The notes under the pieces: model-generated
The model's input: only the letters and a program-made list of their open reading frames with translations
Told to the model about the DNA's origin: nothing
Database searches by the model: none
Assembly (NCBI GenBank): GCA_900551435.1
Contig: URVW01000016.1
Span: 1-38,526 of the forward strand
Reading direction: 5' to 3'
Source: an uncultured Faecalibacterium sp.
GTDB taxonomy: Bacteria; Bacillota; Clostridia; Oscillospirales; Ruminococcaceae
DNA length: 38,526 nt
Part shown: positions 8,277-15,982 of the stretch, one piece after another
Layout of the letters: the number at the start of each line of letters is the position of its first letter
How positions within the stretch are numbered: the first letter of the stretch is position 1
Program-made: the position numbers and the translations under genes

Positions 8277-9647
8277 TTACTGCTGCTCCTTATAGAAGAG
8301 TTCCAGCACCTTTTCCAGCGCCATGCCGCGGCTGGCCTTGACCAGCAGCGCGTCTCCCGGCTGCATCAGCTTGAGCAGCGCGTCGGCAGCTTCGCGGTAG
8401 GTGTTAGCGTGAAGGGTCGTCAGGCCCTTGGCCGCCGCCACGATGGCGGTGCGCTTGGCCTGTTCGCCATAGGTTACCAGATAGTCGATGCTGCTCTCCG
8501 CCGCCTGACGGCCCACCTCTTCGTGGGCTTCGCGGCTCAGGTCGCCCAGTTCCAGCATATCGCCCAGCAGCGCGAACCGGCGCTTGCAGGGATATTCCTT
8601 GAACATTGCCAGCGCGGCCTTCATGCTGTCGGGGTTGGCGTTGTAGCAGTCCTCAATGACATCGATGCCGTTGCTGTGCACGACCTTCTGGCGCATTCCG
8701 GTCTGCTCAAAGGCGCTCAGGCCCCGGATGACCTTTCGGGCGTCCAGCCCCAGACGGGTGGCCGCGCAGTAAGCCGCCAGCGCATTGGCCACATTGTGGC
8801 GTCCCATCGCCGGAATTTTGACCATGAAAGTCCCTTCCTCGTGGTCCTCGAGGACGAAGCTCATGCCGTCGTGTTCCTGCTGAATGGACAGAGCACAGAC
8901 GTCTGCGCCCTCGTCGCCCAAGCTGAACCAGACCGGGCGGACATGGGCGGGCAGCTGGGCCTTCCGCAGGAAGGGGTCGTCGCCGTTCAGGACCAGCGGT
9001 GCGCCGTCCGGCAGACCCGCGCAAATCTCCAGCTTGGCCTTGCAGATATTCTCCTGACTGCCCAGATTGCCGATGTGAGACACGCCGATGCAGGTGATGA
9101 TGCCCACATCCGGGCGGGCGCACTTGCTCAGGCGCTCGATCTCGCCCAGATGGCTCATGCCCATCTCGACGACGGCATATTCGGTATCCTTCCCGATGCG
9201 GAACATGGTCCGGGGCAGCCCCAGCTCGTTGTTCTGGTTGCCCTCGGTCTTGATGGTATTGCCGAAGCCCTCAATGGCGGCATAGCACATCTGCTTGGTG
9301 GTGGTCTTGCCCACGCTGCCGGTCACGCCCACCACTTTGGGGTGGAACTGGCTGCGGTAGTTCGCACCCATGACCATCATCGCATGGTAGCTGTCGGCGC
9401 ACACGACGGACTTTTCCGCCGGGACGCCCTCCACCGGGTGGTTCACGACCACGCAAAGCGCACCGTTTTCCAGCGCCTTGGCGGCAAAATCATGGCCATC
9501 GAATTTTTCCCCCGGGAACGCCACAAAGATGCAGCCCGGGCAGACCTCGCGGCTGTCGGTGGTCACAAGGGACACTTCCGCGTCCCCGAAGTCCAGAGTT
9601 CCCGCTGCAAGTCCGTTGAGCAGGACGCTTGCCTTGATGTTTTCCAT
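8277..9647 (-). CDS. murF: UDP-N-acetylmuramoyl-tripeptide--D-alanyl-D-alanine ligase
   Basis: The 456-residue Mur ligase adds D-Ala-D-Ala to the UDP-MurNAc-tripeptide in the cytoplasm, completing the pentapeptide. It has the ATP loop G-V-T-G-S-V-G-K-T-T-T-K, the E-M-G-M-S-H-L-G-E-I block and the I-E-D-C-Y-N-A-N-P-D-S-M block, which together are characteristic of MurF. The ATG at 9647 is chosen over one eight codons earlier because GGGGAG lies 7 bases before it and the longer form would overlap the end of the upstream PBP gene. It lies 14 bases after the PBP gene; the next gene, mraY, starts 1 base after its stop codon, so translation of the two is probably coupled. Confidence 0.95.
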   Translation of the reverse strand: MENIKASVLLNGLAAGTLDFGDAEVSLVTTDSREVCPGCIFVAFPGEKFDGHDFAAKALENGALCVVVNHPVEGVPAEKSVVCADSYHAMMVMGANYRSQFHPKVVGVTGSVGKTTTKQMCYAAIEGFGNTIKTEGNQNNELGLPRTMFRIGKDTEYAVVEMGMSHLGEIERLSKCARPDVGIITCIGVSHIGNLGSQENICKAKLEICAGLPDGAPLVLNGDDPFLRKAQLPAHVRPVWFSLGDEGADVCALSIQQEHDGMSFVLEDHEEGTFMVKIPAMGRHNVANALAAYCAATRLGLDARKVIRGLSAFEQTGMRQKVVHSNGIDVIEDCYNANPDSMKAALAMFKEYPCKRRFALLGDMLELGDLSREAHEEVGRQAAESSIDYLVTYGEQAKRTAIVAAAKGLTTLHANTYREAADALLKLMQPGDALLVKASRGMALEKVLELFYKEQQ

Positions 9648-9661
9648 TGTCTTTCTCCCCT

Positions 9662-12157
9662 TTATCCACATGTAATGGTCACGATCGTGCCGCGCTGGAC
9701 GCTGGAACCGGCCGCTTCGCTCTGCTCCTGCACAAGGCCGTTCTCATTTCCGGCCACGACGCAGTTCAGCCCTGCGGCCGCCAGCATCTGGCGGGCAAAA
9801 TCCGCGCTCTTGCCCGCCACGTCCGGCACTTCCGTGTGCTTGCCCTCGTAAGTATCGGTATACAGATAGATCGTCGTGCCGTAGGCCACTTCCGTTCCCG
9901 CACGGGGATACTGATAGGTCACGACGGCGGCGGTCTGGTCCGACTCGCTTTCCGCCAGCTGATGCTTGAGGCCCATGATGTTCAGCGAGACCTGCGCATT
10001 GCTCCACTCGTTGCCCACGAGGTTCGGGACCTTGACCGTCGTGTTGCTACGGTCGGTCCCATCGGTCGCGATGCCGAGGTAGGGCGCGATCTCACTGATG
10101 ATGTTGCCGACGACAGGCGCGGCCAGAATGGACGAGTAGTCCGTCTTGGCGTTGTTGGGGTCGTCGAGCATGACATAGACGATGATCTCCGGGTCGTCGG
10201 CGGGCAGGACCGCCGCAAAGGATGCGACTTTCTTGTAATCGCCGTCGGCGCGGCGGTCCATGTTCAGCTGTTCGGACGTGCCGGACTTGCCGCCGATGCG
10301 GTAGCCCGCAACATAGGCTCTGCCGCCGCCGCCCTGTGTGCCGTCGGCCACTTCATATTCCATGATCTGGCGGATGGTGTCGCTGGCGCTCTTGCTGATG
10401 ACCTGACGGCGGACATTCGCGCCGACTTCCTCGATGACATTGCCGTTCTGGTCTGTGATCTTATCCACGACGTGGGGGGTGACCAGATAGCCGCCGTTGA
10501 CGGCCGCCGAGATGGCCGTGCAGACCTGCAGCGGCGTGACGGCCATGGCCTGACCGAAAGCCGAGGATGCCAGCTCGACTTCGCCCAGACGGCTCTTGCT
10601 GTAGTACTGCATGAAGTTCGTCTCGCTGGGCAGGTCCACGCCGGTCCGCTCGGTAAAGCCGAAGGCGTCGAAGTAATCGTAGAACAGGCTGGAACCGATG
10701 CGCTGGCCCAGCTGGATGAAGTAGATGTTGCAGCTGTTCCGCAGGGCCTGTGCCAGATTCTGCGTGCCGTGGGCCTTTTTGCCGGCACAGTGGTACGTCT
10801 CTTTTGCAACGCCGTATGCGCCGGAGCAGTTCAGCGTGGTGTTGATGGTCGCCTTGCCGGAGTCCACGCCCATGGCCGCCGTGATGACCTTGAACACGCT
10901 TCCGGGATAGTACAGCTCGGTGATGGTCTTATTTTTCCACTGGATATCGCGGAAATAGCCCGAATAATCTCCCTCGGGGTCCAAGATCTTATTGCCGTTG
11001 GCATCGGTGACATAGCTGCCGTCCTCATTTTTGAGGTAAATGCCATACAGTTCCGGCTCGGCGTGGACCAGCTCGTTGAGGTAGGCTTCGTTGGCGGAAT
11101 AGTCCAGCGGGTTATTGGGGTCAAAATCCGGCTTGGACGCCATGGCGAGGATCGCACCGGTCTTGACGTTCATGACGATGGCCGCACCGCGGTTCTCAAC
11201 GTTGTTGGCAGAGATAGCCTCGTTCAGATACCGCTCCACGACCTCCTGAATGTTCACGTCCAGCGACAGCACCAGATTGGAGCCGTCCTTCGCGGCGTAG
11301 GTCGTCGCGTTCTGGTCGGCGATGGCGTTGCCGTAGGCGTTGCGCAGGGTGATGGTGCGTCCGTTCACGCCCGCCAGCGTCGATTCGTAGGATTTTTCCA
11401 ATCCGTATGTGCCGTAGCCGTCGGCGTCGCAGAAGCCCAGCACCGACGCCGCAAACGCGCCATAGGGGTAATCGCGCTGGAAGCTCTTGCTGGACGAGAC
11501 GGAAACACGGCCCTTCCGGATGCCCTTTTCGGCGTTGGCCTTTTTATGTTCTTTGTTGTAGCTCGAAATGTAGTTCTCGATGGACAGCTTGATGGCGTTA
11601 TTCACCTTGGTGGCCAGCGTCTGGTAGGCGCTGGTGTTCTTGGACAGCGCATCGTACACCGTCTGGTACTGCTTCTGGTAGGCTTCCGAAGAGGTGTCTA
11701 CGCTCTCCAGATTTTCGCCGTCGCCCGAAAGCAGCCGCAGGGTGATCTGGGTGCTGACCTCGTTCAGCGCCGCCGGGTCGGCGGTCTTGATCGTCTCACC
11801 GGTGGCTTCGTCGGTCATGCTGGTGAACAAGGCCGTGCTATAGCTGGGGTCGGCCCAGATAGTCCAGACGACGCTGGTGGAAGCCAGCGTGATGCCCGAT
11901 GTATCGTAAATTTCGCCGCGGGTGGCCTGAATCGTGCTGTCCAGCAGCTGCTGTTCCGCCGCATACTGGCGGAAGGTCGCGCCGTTCTGGATCTGGATCT
12001 TATACAGGCTGTGGATGACGATGCCCGCCGAGACCAGCACGAAAAACACCGCCGCGCCGAAGCTGAAATGCCGCAGCTTTGCGCTCAGACGCTCGCGCGG
12101 GTCGGCGCGGCGCAGACGGTAAAGCCCTTTTTTCTTATTCGAGGATGGTTCCTGCAT
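9662..12157 (-). CDS. Class B penicillin-binding protein with two PASTA domains (FtsI/SpoVD type)
   Basis: This 831-residue septal transpeptidase is anchored by one N-terminal membrane helix (about 31-52) after a basic cytoplasmic tail. The PBP dimerisation domain follows, with the R-G-E-I-Y-D block at 80-85. The transpeptidase motifs are all present: S-V-F-K at 420-423, S-C-N at 475-477 and K-S-G-T at 624-627. Two PASTA repeats close the protein at about 706-768 and 774-831, as in SpoVD and PBP2X. It cross-links peptidoglycan outside the membrane, most likely as partner of the FtsW-type protein encoded downstream. AGGAG lies 10 bases before the ATG. PASTA repeats make it SpoVD/PBP2X-like; whether it serves vegetative division or sporulation cannot be decided, but it is the only class B PBP in this operon. 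Confidence 0.95.
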   Translation of the reverse strand: MQEPSSNKKKGLYRLRRADPRERLSAKLRHFSFGAAVFFVLVSAGIVIHSLYKIQIQNGATFRQYAAEQQLLDSTIQATRGEIYDTSGITLASTSVVWTIWADPSYSTALFTSMTDEATGETIKTADPAALNEVSTQITLRLLSGDGENLESVDTSSEAYQKQYQTVYDALSKNTSAYQTLATKVNNAIKLSIENYISSYNKEHKKANAEKGIRKGRVSVSSSKSFQRDYPYGAFAASVLGFCDADGYGTYGLEKSYESTLAGVNGRTITLRNAYGNAIADQNATTYAAKDGSNLVLSLDVNIQEVVERYLNEAISANNVENRGAAIVMNVKTGAILAMASKPDFDPNNPLDYSANEAYLNELVHAEPELYGIYLKNEDGSYVTDANGNKILDPEGDYSGYFRDIQWKNKTITELYYPGSVFKVITAAMGVDSGKATINTTLNCSGAYGVAKETYHCAGKKAHGTQNLAQALRNSCNIYFIQLGQRIGSSLFYDYFDAFGFTERTGVDLPSETNFMQYYSKSRLGEVELASSAFGQAMAVTPLQVCTAISAAVNGGYLVTPHVVDKITDQNGNVIEEVGANVRRQVISKSASDTIRQIMEYEVADGTQGGGGRAYVAGYRIGGKSGTSEQLNMDRRADGDYKKVASFAAVLPADDPEIIVYVMLDDPNNAKTDYSSILAAPVVGNIISEIAPYLGIATDGTDRSNTTVKVPNLVGNEWSNAQVSLNIMGLKHQLAESESDQTAAVVTYQYPRAGTEVAYGTTIYLYTDTYEGKHTEVPDVAGKSADFARQMLAAAGLNCVVAGNENGLVQEQSEAAGSSVQRGTIVTITCG

Positions 12158-12183
12158 CTTGACTTGACTCCTGAAGAAACCGA

Positions 12184-12209
12184 AAAAGCGTGCGCTGCCG
12201 CACGCTTTT
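12184..12209 (-). terminator. Terminator-like hairpin between ftsL and the PBP gene
   Basis: On the minus strand an 11-bp perfect stem (12184-12194 with 12199-12209) with a 4-base loop runs straight into TTTTTCGGTTTC. It lies 11 bases after the ftsL stop and just before the PBP ribosome binding site, so it is intra-operonic and could attenuate transcription. Confidence 0.75.
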
Positions 12210-12220
12210 CCTGTTTTATT

Positions 12221-12709
12221 TTAATTTGTGCGGCTCACACGGCCCACGATCATCATCGCGCCGTCGTGCAGCAGATCGGTCCACTGACGCACAGCGGACT
12301 CCTTCCGGACGAGGACGCTGCCCTCATCCAGCCGGATGTAGGTGATCTGGCTCTGGTCGATCTTCATCAGACCCAGACGGCTGGCCGTTTCTTCCACGCT
12401 GGTGATATTGGTCCGGTTGTTCAGCGCGCTGTTGTAGTAGGTGTACTGGCTCTGCTCACTGACGAGCTGGGCCTTGGCATCCTGGATCTGATCGTTCAGC
12501 TCCACCAGCTGGGATTCGCTCCACAGCAGGCTGACGGCAAATCCCACCAGAAGCGCCGCCGAGACCAGCTGCAAGACGTGCTGCATCGCCGCGCGGACGG
12601 GATTCAGCCGGGGCTTGCCGCCCTTTTCGACCCGCAGCGGGACCTTGCGCTGTGTCTGCGGTGCTTTTCTGCGCCGCACCTCCGTCATATCATATGCTGC
12701 CTGACCCAT
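12221..12709 (-). CDS. ftsL: FtsL-like septum formation protein
   Basis: The 162-residue protein has the FtsL layout: a basic N-terminal tail of about 40 residues, one hydrophobic helix (about 47-63, L-V-S-A-A-L-L-V-G-F-A-V-S-L-L), a short coiled coil beginning S-E-S-Q-L-V-E-L-N-D-Q-I-Q-D-A-K, and the A-S-R-L-G-L-M-K block typical of the FtsL/DivIC extracellular region. FtsL is a bitopic divisome component that pairs with FtsB/DivIC and FtsQ/DivIB to activate the FtsW-PBP pair. Primary sequence conservation is low in this family, so the call leans on topology and on the rsmH-ftsL-pbp order. A GAGGAGGAGAG site precedes the ATG. The C-terminal 30 residues exceed the usual length. Confidence 0.85.
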   Translation of the reverse strand: MGQAAYDMTEVRRRKAPQTQRKVPLRVEKGGKPRLNPVRAAMQHVLQLVSAALLVGFAVSLLWSESQLVELNDQIQDAKAQLVSEQSQYTYYNSALNNRTNITSVEETASRLGLMKIDQSQITYIRLDEGSVLVRKESAVRQWTDLLHDGAMMIVGRVSRTN

Positions 12710-12745
12710 GGTACTCTCCTCCTCACTGTATTCCGCGCTCGACTT

Positions 12746-13714
12746 TTAGATTTTTTCCAGAACGCGGAGATGAGCCGACCGGCTGCGCCGGTTTTCTTCC
12801 AGCTCCTGCGTGTTTGCTTCGATGGGTTTGCGGGTGATGAGCTTTGCCTTGGCTTTTCCGCCGCAGACGCAGACCGGAAATTCCGGCGGGCAGGTGCATG
12901 CGGTGGACCAGCGGCGGAACTTGTTCTTCACCAGCCGGTCTTCCAGCGAATGGAAGGTGATGACACACAGCCTTCCGCCGGGAGCAAGGTGGTCAAAGAT
13001 GGTATCCAGCCCCTCTTCCAGTGCATCCAGTTCGTGGTTGACCGCGATGCGCAGAGCCTGAAAGCTGCGGCGGGACGGGTTCTTATTCTTGCGGCGCTCC
13101 GAAGCCGGCATCGCGCTGGCGACGATATCCGCCAGCTGCAGGGTCGTTTCGATGGGCGCTGTCTCCCGCGCCTCCACGATCTTTCCCGCGATCTGCCATG
13201 CGAACGGCTCTTCACCGTAATCCCGCAGGATGCGGGCCAGCTCCTCCCGGCTCTCGCTGTTCACGAGGTCGGCGGCCGTCTCGCCCTCCTGACTCATCCG
13301 CATATCCAGCGGGGCGTCCGCCCGGTACGAGAAGCCGCGCGCGGCATCGTCCAGTTGATGGCTGGAAACGCCGAGGTCCAGCAGCGCACCGTTGATCTTG
13401 TCGATGCCCAGCTGTTCCAACGCTTGTCCAGCATAGCGGAAGTTGATCTGCACTACCGTGGCGGGCAGTCCGGCCAGCCGCGCCCGCGCAGTCTGCACAG
13501 CGTCCGGGTCCTGATCCAGCGAGATCAGCCTTCCGCCCTTTTCCGCGTCCAATCGAAGGGCAATTTGGCGGGAATGTCCTGCCCCTCCTGCCGTGCCGTC
13601 GAGATATGTCCCTGCCGGGTCAATGGCAAGTCCGTCCAGACACTCGTTCAAGAGCACAGGGACATGCTCAAACGAGGCCGGGTCAAATGCTGGCTGTGTC
13701 AGTTCATTTTCCAT
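12746..13714 (-). CDS. rsmH: 16S rRNA (cytosine(1402)-N(4))-methyltransferase RsmH
   Basis: The 322-residue S-adenosylmethionine-dependent methyltransferase modifies C1402 in the ribosomal P site. Diagnostic blocks are H-V-P-V-L-L-N-E near the N-terminus, Y-L-D-G-T-A-G-G-A-G-H-S as the cofactor loop, G-A-L-L-D-L-G-V-S-S-H-Q-L-D, the R-R-S-F-Q-A-L-R-I-A-V-N-H-E-L block and a C-terminal S-A-H-L-R-V-L-E. The ATG at 13714 is chosen because AGAAAGGAGG lies 9 bases upstream; a longer frame adds 35 residues with no similarity to the family. It is the first gene of the dcw operon. No mraZ gene is found upstream, although mraZ commonly precedes rsmH. Confidence 0.96.
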   Translation of the reverse strand: MENELTQPAFDPASFEHVPVLLNECLDGLAIDPAGTYLDGTAGGAGHSRQIALRLDAEKGGRLISLDQDPDAVQTARARLAGLPATVVQINFRYAGQALEQLGIDKINGALLDLGVSSHQLDDAARGFSYRADAPLDMRMSQEGETAADLVNSESREELARILRDYGEEPFAWQIAGKIVEARETAPIETTLQLADIVASAMPASERRKNKNPSRRSFQALRIAVNHELDALEEGLDTIFDHLAPGGRLCVITFHSLEDRLVKNKFRRWSTACTCPPEFPVCVCGGKAKAKLITRKPIEANTQELEENRRSRSAHLRVLEKI

Positions 13715-13844
13715 AAGGCCCAGCCTCCTTTCTATCGTTTCAGATCGTATCATCCGGCGTATCTTCGTTGTTTTCCGCATTTCCTCAGCTTGTCCGCCGC
13801 CCAAAGGGGCGCACGACACCTATACAGCCCGTTGATACAGTTTT

Positions 13845-13873
13845 ATTGTAACAAAACCGCCCTGCGAATGCAA
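13845..13873 (-). promoter_or_regulatory. Promoter of the rsmH-dcw operon
   Basis: On the minus strand TTGCAT (13868-13873) and TACAAT (13845-13850) are separated by 17 bases. The predicted leader before rsmH is about 125 bases and carries no recognised gene. Confidence 0.8.
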
Positions 13874-13908
13874 GGCTTTTCCCTGCGGTTTTTTCCTCAA
13901 AATGTACC

Positions 13909-13949
13909 AAAAAAAGCCCCCGCAAGCCGTCGATTTTGCTTGCAGGGGC
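13909..13949 (-). terminator. Terminator of the rsmD operon
   Basis: On the minus strand a 12-bp stem with one mismatch (13916-13927 with 13938-13949) is followed by seven T. It lies 36 bases after the coiled-coil gene and separates it from the dcw promoter. Confidence 0.92.
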
Positions 13950-13985
13950 CGATCGGTTTTCAGGACAAACTCCAAACCCGCGCCA

Positions 13986-14447
13986 TTACTGGGGTTTGCG
14001 GGGGCTTTGGCGCAGGTTCGCGCGGACGCTCTTGACCTGTGCGGCGTTCTCGGCCATGGTCTCTTCAGTGGTCTTGAGCATATTATCACAGTAGTCGGTC
14101 ACGGTCTGCCGGACCGTGCGGGCCTCGGTCTGCGCTGCCGAGACGATCTCCGAAGCGCGCTGCTGGGCGGCTTTGACGATCTCGGCTTCGCTGACGAGGA
14201 TGCGTGCCCGCTCCTCGGCCTTTTTCACGATGGCCTGTGCCTGTGCGTTGGCTGAATCGATGAGCTGGGCGCGGTCGCTGACGATGGACTGCGCCTGACG
14301 CAGTTCCACCGGCAGGTTCTGCCGGATCTCATCCAGATAATCCCGGATCTGCTCCACGTCCACGATCCGCTTTCCGCCCGAAAGGGGCATCCCGGCGCTC
14401 TCTTCCAGAGCGTCCTCAATGGTATCCAAAAGCTCGTTTACGTTCAT
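13986..14447 (-). CDS. Small coiled-coil protein of unknown function, coupled to rsmD
   Basis: The 153-residue soluble protein begins MNVNELLDTIEDALEE. It is almost entirely helical, with a long heptad-like, Ala/Glu/Gln/Arg-rich region (about residues 30-135) resembling DivIVA-type or ATP synthase b-subunit coiled coils; that likeness may reflect composition only. There is no signal peptide or membrane helix. The ATG overlaps the rsmD stop in an ATGA arrangement (14444-14447), implying translational coupling, and GAGGAAG lies upstream. A longer frame starting 16 codons earlier runs back into rsmD and lacks a ribosome binding site. I do not recognise a specific function; a scaffold or cell-pole role is possible but unproven. 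Confidence 0.75.
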   Translation of the reverse strand: MNVNELLDTIEDALEESAGMPLSGGKRIVDVEQIRDYLDEIRQNLPVELRQAQSIVSDRAQLIDSANAQAQAIVKKAEERARILVSEAEIVKAAQQRASEIVSAAQTEARTVRQTVTDYCDNMLKTTEETMAENAAQVKSVRANLRQSPRKPQ

Positions 14448-15013
14448 TCCGCATCTTCCTCTCCGGCGGGCTGCTGGGGTTTGGTGTACTTCCACAGCAG
14501 CACTTTGCCGTACTTGTACTGTTTCTTCAGGGTCAGGCCGCCCACCTCAGCGGGCAGGACCAGACCCGTTTCGCTCTCGCACAGAACGATGCCGCCGGGA
14601 GCCACGCACTTGTCCACGCTGGGAAGGATCTTTTCCAGCGTACCACCGCGGAAGGGCGGGTCCAGCAGAACCAGATCGAACTGCTCATGACAGGCCGAGA
14701 GATACCGTGCGGCCTCGCCGATGTTGACCCGGCTGCGGTCGAACACGCCGCAGGTCTTGCAGTTCTTCATCACGATGTTCACAGCTTCGCGGTTCTCGTC
14801 CAGAAAAACGCACCGTGCCGCCCCGCGCGAGAGGGCTTCGATGCCAAGCTGTCCGCTTCCTGCGTACAGGTCGAGGACTCTGGCCCCGGGCAGATCGAAC
14901 TGGACGATGCTGAACATCGCCTCCTTGACCTGATCGAGGGTCGGGCGGGTGATATCGGTCCCGGGCAGAGCTTCCAGCCTTCTGCCGCGTGCTTCTCCTG
15001 CAATGACGCGCAT
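14444..15013 (-). CDS. rsmD: 16S rRNA (guanine(966)-N(2))-methyltransferase RsmD
   Basis: The 189-residue protein has the RsmD signature from end to end: M-R-V-I-A-G-E-A-R-G-R-R-L at the start, R-P-T-L-D-Q-V-K-E-A-M-F-S at 23-35, the cofactor loop D-L-Y-A-G-S-G at 48-54 and the catalytic D-P-P-F at 118-121. It methylates G966 of 16S rRNA using S-adenosylmethionine. AAAGGAGG precedes the ATG. In many Firmicutes rsmD is followed by coaD; here it is followed by a coiled-coil gene instead. It is divergent from the FMN reductase gene, with separate promoters in the shared spacer. Confidence 0.95.
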   Translation of the reverse strand: MRVIAGEARGRRLEALPGTDITRPTLDQVKEAMFSIVQFDLPGARVLDLYAGSGQLGIEALSRGAARCVFLDENREAVNIVMKNCKTCGVFDRSRVNIGEAARYLSACHEQFDLVLLDPPFRGGTLEKILPSVDKCVAPGGIVLCESETGLVLPAEVGGLTLKKQYKYGKVLLWKYTKPQQPAGEEDAE

Positions 15014-15051
15014 ATTCGTGCCTCCTTTTTCGCATCCGAATGTGTATCTTT

Positions 15052-15082
15052 ATATTATTGCCATGCACCCTGTTTTTGTCAA
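15052..15082 (-). promoter_or_regulatory. Promoter of rsmD
   Basis: A perfect TTGACA (15077-15082, minus strand) is followed by AATAAT at 17 bases (15054-15059) or TAATAT at 19 bases (15052-15057). Either gives a leader of about 30 bases. Confidence 0.75.
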
Positions 15083-15090
15083 GTAGTGCG

Positions 15091-15119
15091 TTGCACTCTG
15101 CCGCCAAATGTGCTAAAAT
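15091..15119 (+). promoter_or_regulatory. Promoter of the FMN reductase gene
   Basis: TTGCAC (15091-15096) and TAAAAT (15114-15119) are separated by 17 bases. The -35 lies 8 bases from the -35 of the divergent rsmD promoter. Confidence 0.8.
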
Positions 15120-15175
15120 CGAACCAAAGCGCCCCGGTCCGGTGCTGTTTTCTGCCAAAAGGAGAGTCTGATTTT

Positions 15176-15796
15176 ATGAAAGTTCTGCTCATCAACGGTA
15201 GCCCCCACGAAAAGGGCTGCACCTATACCGCCCTGTCCCTCATCGCCGAGGAACTGAACGCCGCCCACATTGAAACAGAGATTTTTAACGTTGGCACGAA
15301 GCCGGTCGGCGGCTGCATCGGCTGCGGCGGCTGTGCTTCCGGAAACGGCTGCGTGTTCGGCGGCGTGGTCAATGAGGCCATCGAAAAGGCCAAGACCGCC
15401 GACGCCTTCGTGTTCGGCACGCCGGTGCACTATGCGGCGGCTTCCGGCAACATGACCAGCTTCATGGACCGCCTGAGCTATGCGGGCGGAAAGTATCTGG
15501 CCTACAAGCCCGCTGCCATCTGCTGCTCGGCCCGCCGCGCCGGAACGACCTCCGCGCTCGACCAGCTGGTCAAGTATCCGGAGTTCTTCCACATGCCGCT
15601 CGTCAGCGGCTCCTACTGGCCCATGGTCCACGGCTCCAACGCCGAACAGGTCCTGCAGGACGAAGAGGGCTGTGCCGTCATGCGGGAGCTGGGCCGCAAC
15701 ATGGCGTGGCTGCTCCAGTGCATCGAGGCCGGCAAAGCCGCCGGCATCCAGCACCCGGAAAATCCCGGCCGTCCGAGAACGAATTTCATCCGCTGA
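15176..15796 (+). CDS. NADPH-dependent FMN reductase / flavodoxin-fold oxidoreductase
   Basis: The 206-residue protein starts M-K-V-L-L-I-N-G-S-P-H-E-K-G-C-T, the FMN phosphate-binding loop of the flavodoxin-like NAD(P)H:FMN reductase superfamily. A Cys cluster G-G-C-I-G-C-G-G-C lies at 45-53 with Cys59 after it, as in the iron-sulfur flavoprotein branch of the family. F-G-T-P-V-H-Y-A-A-A-S-G-N is the second flavin-contact loop. The start is set by AGGAG 10 bases upstream. It has its own promoter and terminator, so it is monocistronic. The natural substrate is unknown; family members reduce flavins, quinones or nitro compounds. Whether the Cys residues hold an iron-sulfur cluster cannot be told from sequence. 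Confidence 0.9.
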   Translation: MKVLLINGSPHEKGCTYTALSLIAEELNAAHIETEIFNVGTKPVGGCIGCGGCASGNGCVFGGVVNEAIEKAKTADAFVFGTPVHYAAASGNMTSFMDRLSYAGGKYLAYKPAAICCSARRAGTTSALDQLVKYPEFFHMPLVSGSYWPMVHGSNAEQVLQDEEGCAVMRELGRNMAWLLQCIEAGKAAGIQHPENPGRPRTNFIR

Positions 15797-15807
15797 ATCC
15801 TGCTGTG

Positions 15808-15843
15808 AACGCTGGAACGCTCGATCGAGCGTTCCGGCGTTTT
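15808..15843 (+). terminator. Terminator of the FMN reductase gene
   Basis: A 14-bp stem with one mismatch (15808-15822 with 15827-15841) encloses the palindrome GCTCGATCGAGC and is followed by TT and a T-rich stretch. It begins 12 bases after the stop codon. Confidence 0.85.
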
Positions 15844-15982
15844 GCTTTGACAAATTTTCCATTTCTTTTTGATTTTTTCAGAAAAAGTGGAAAATCCAGC
15901 AAAAACAGGCCGGGAGTGCTTTTTTCGTTCATAACTTTGTGGTAGCATTAAGATAAGTATTTCATCAGGATGGAGACAGGCT

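Noticed and set aside
13715..13844. mraZ or another small gene before rsmH
   Set aside because: No frame with a ribosome binding site or MraZ-like sequence is seen; the stretch is best explained as the dcw leader.
15847..15875. Possible GH2 promoter (TTGACA near 15847)
   Set aside because: At 17 bases the -10 position reads TGATTT, a poor match; a later TAAGAT at 15949 lacks a good -35, so I could not place the promoter with confidence.
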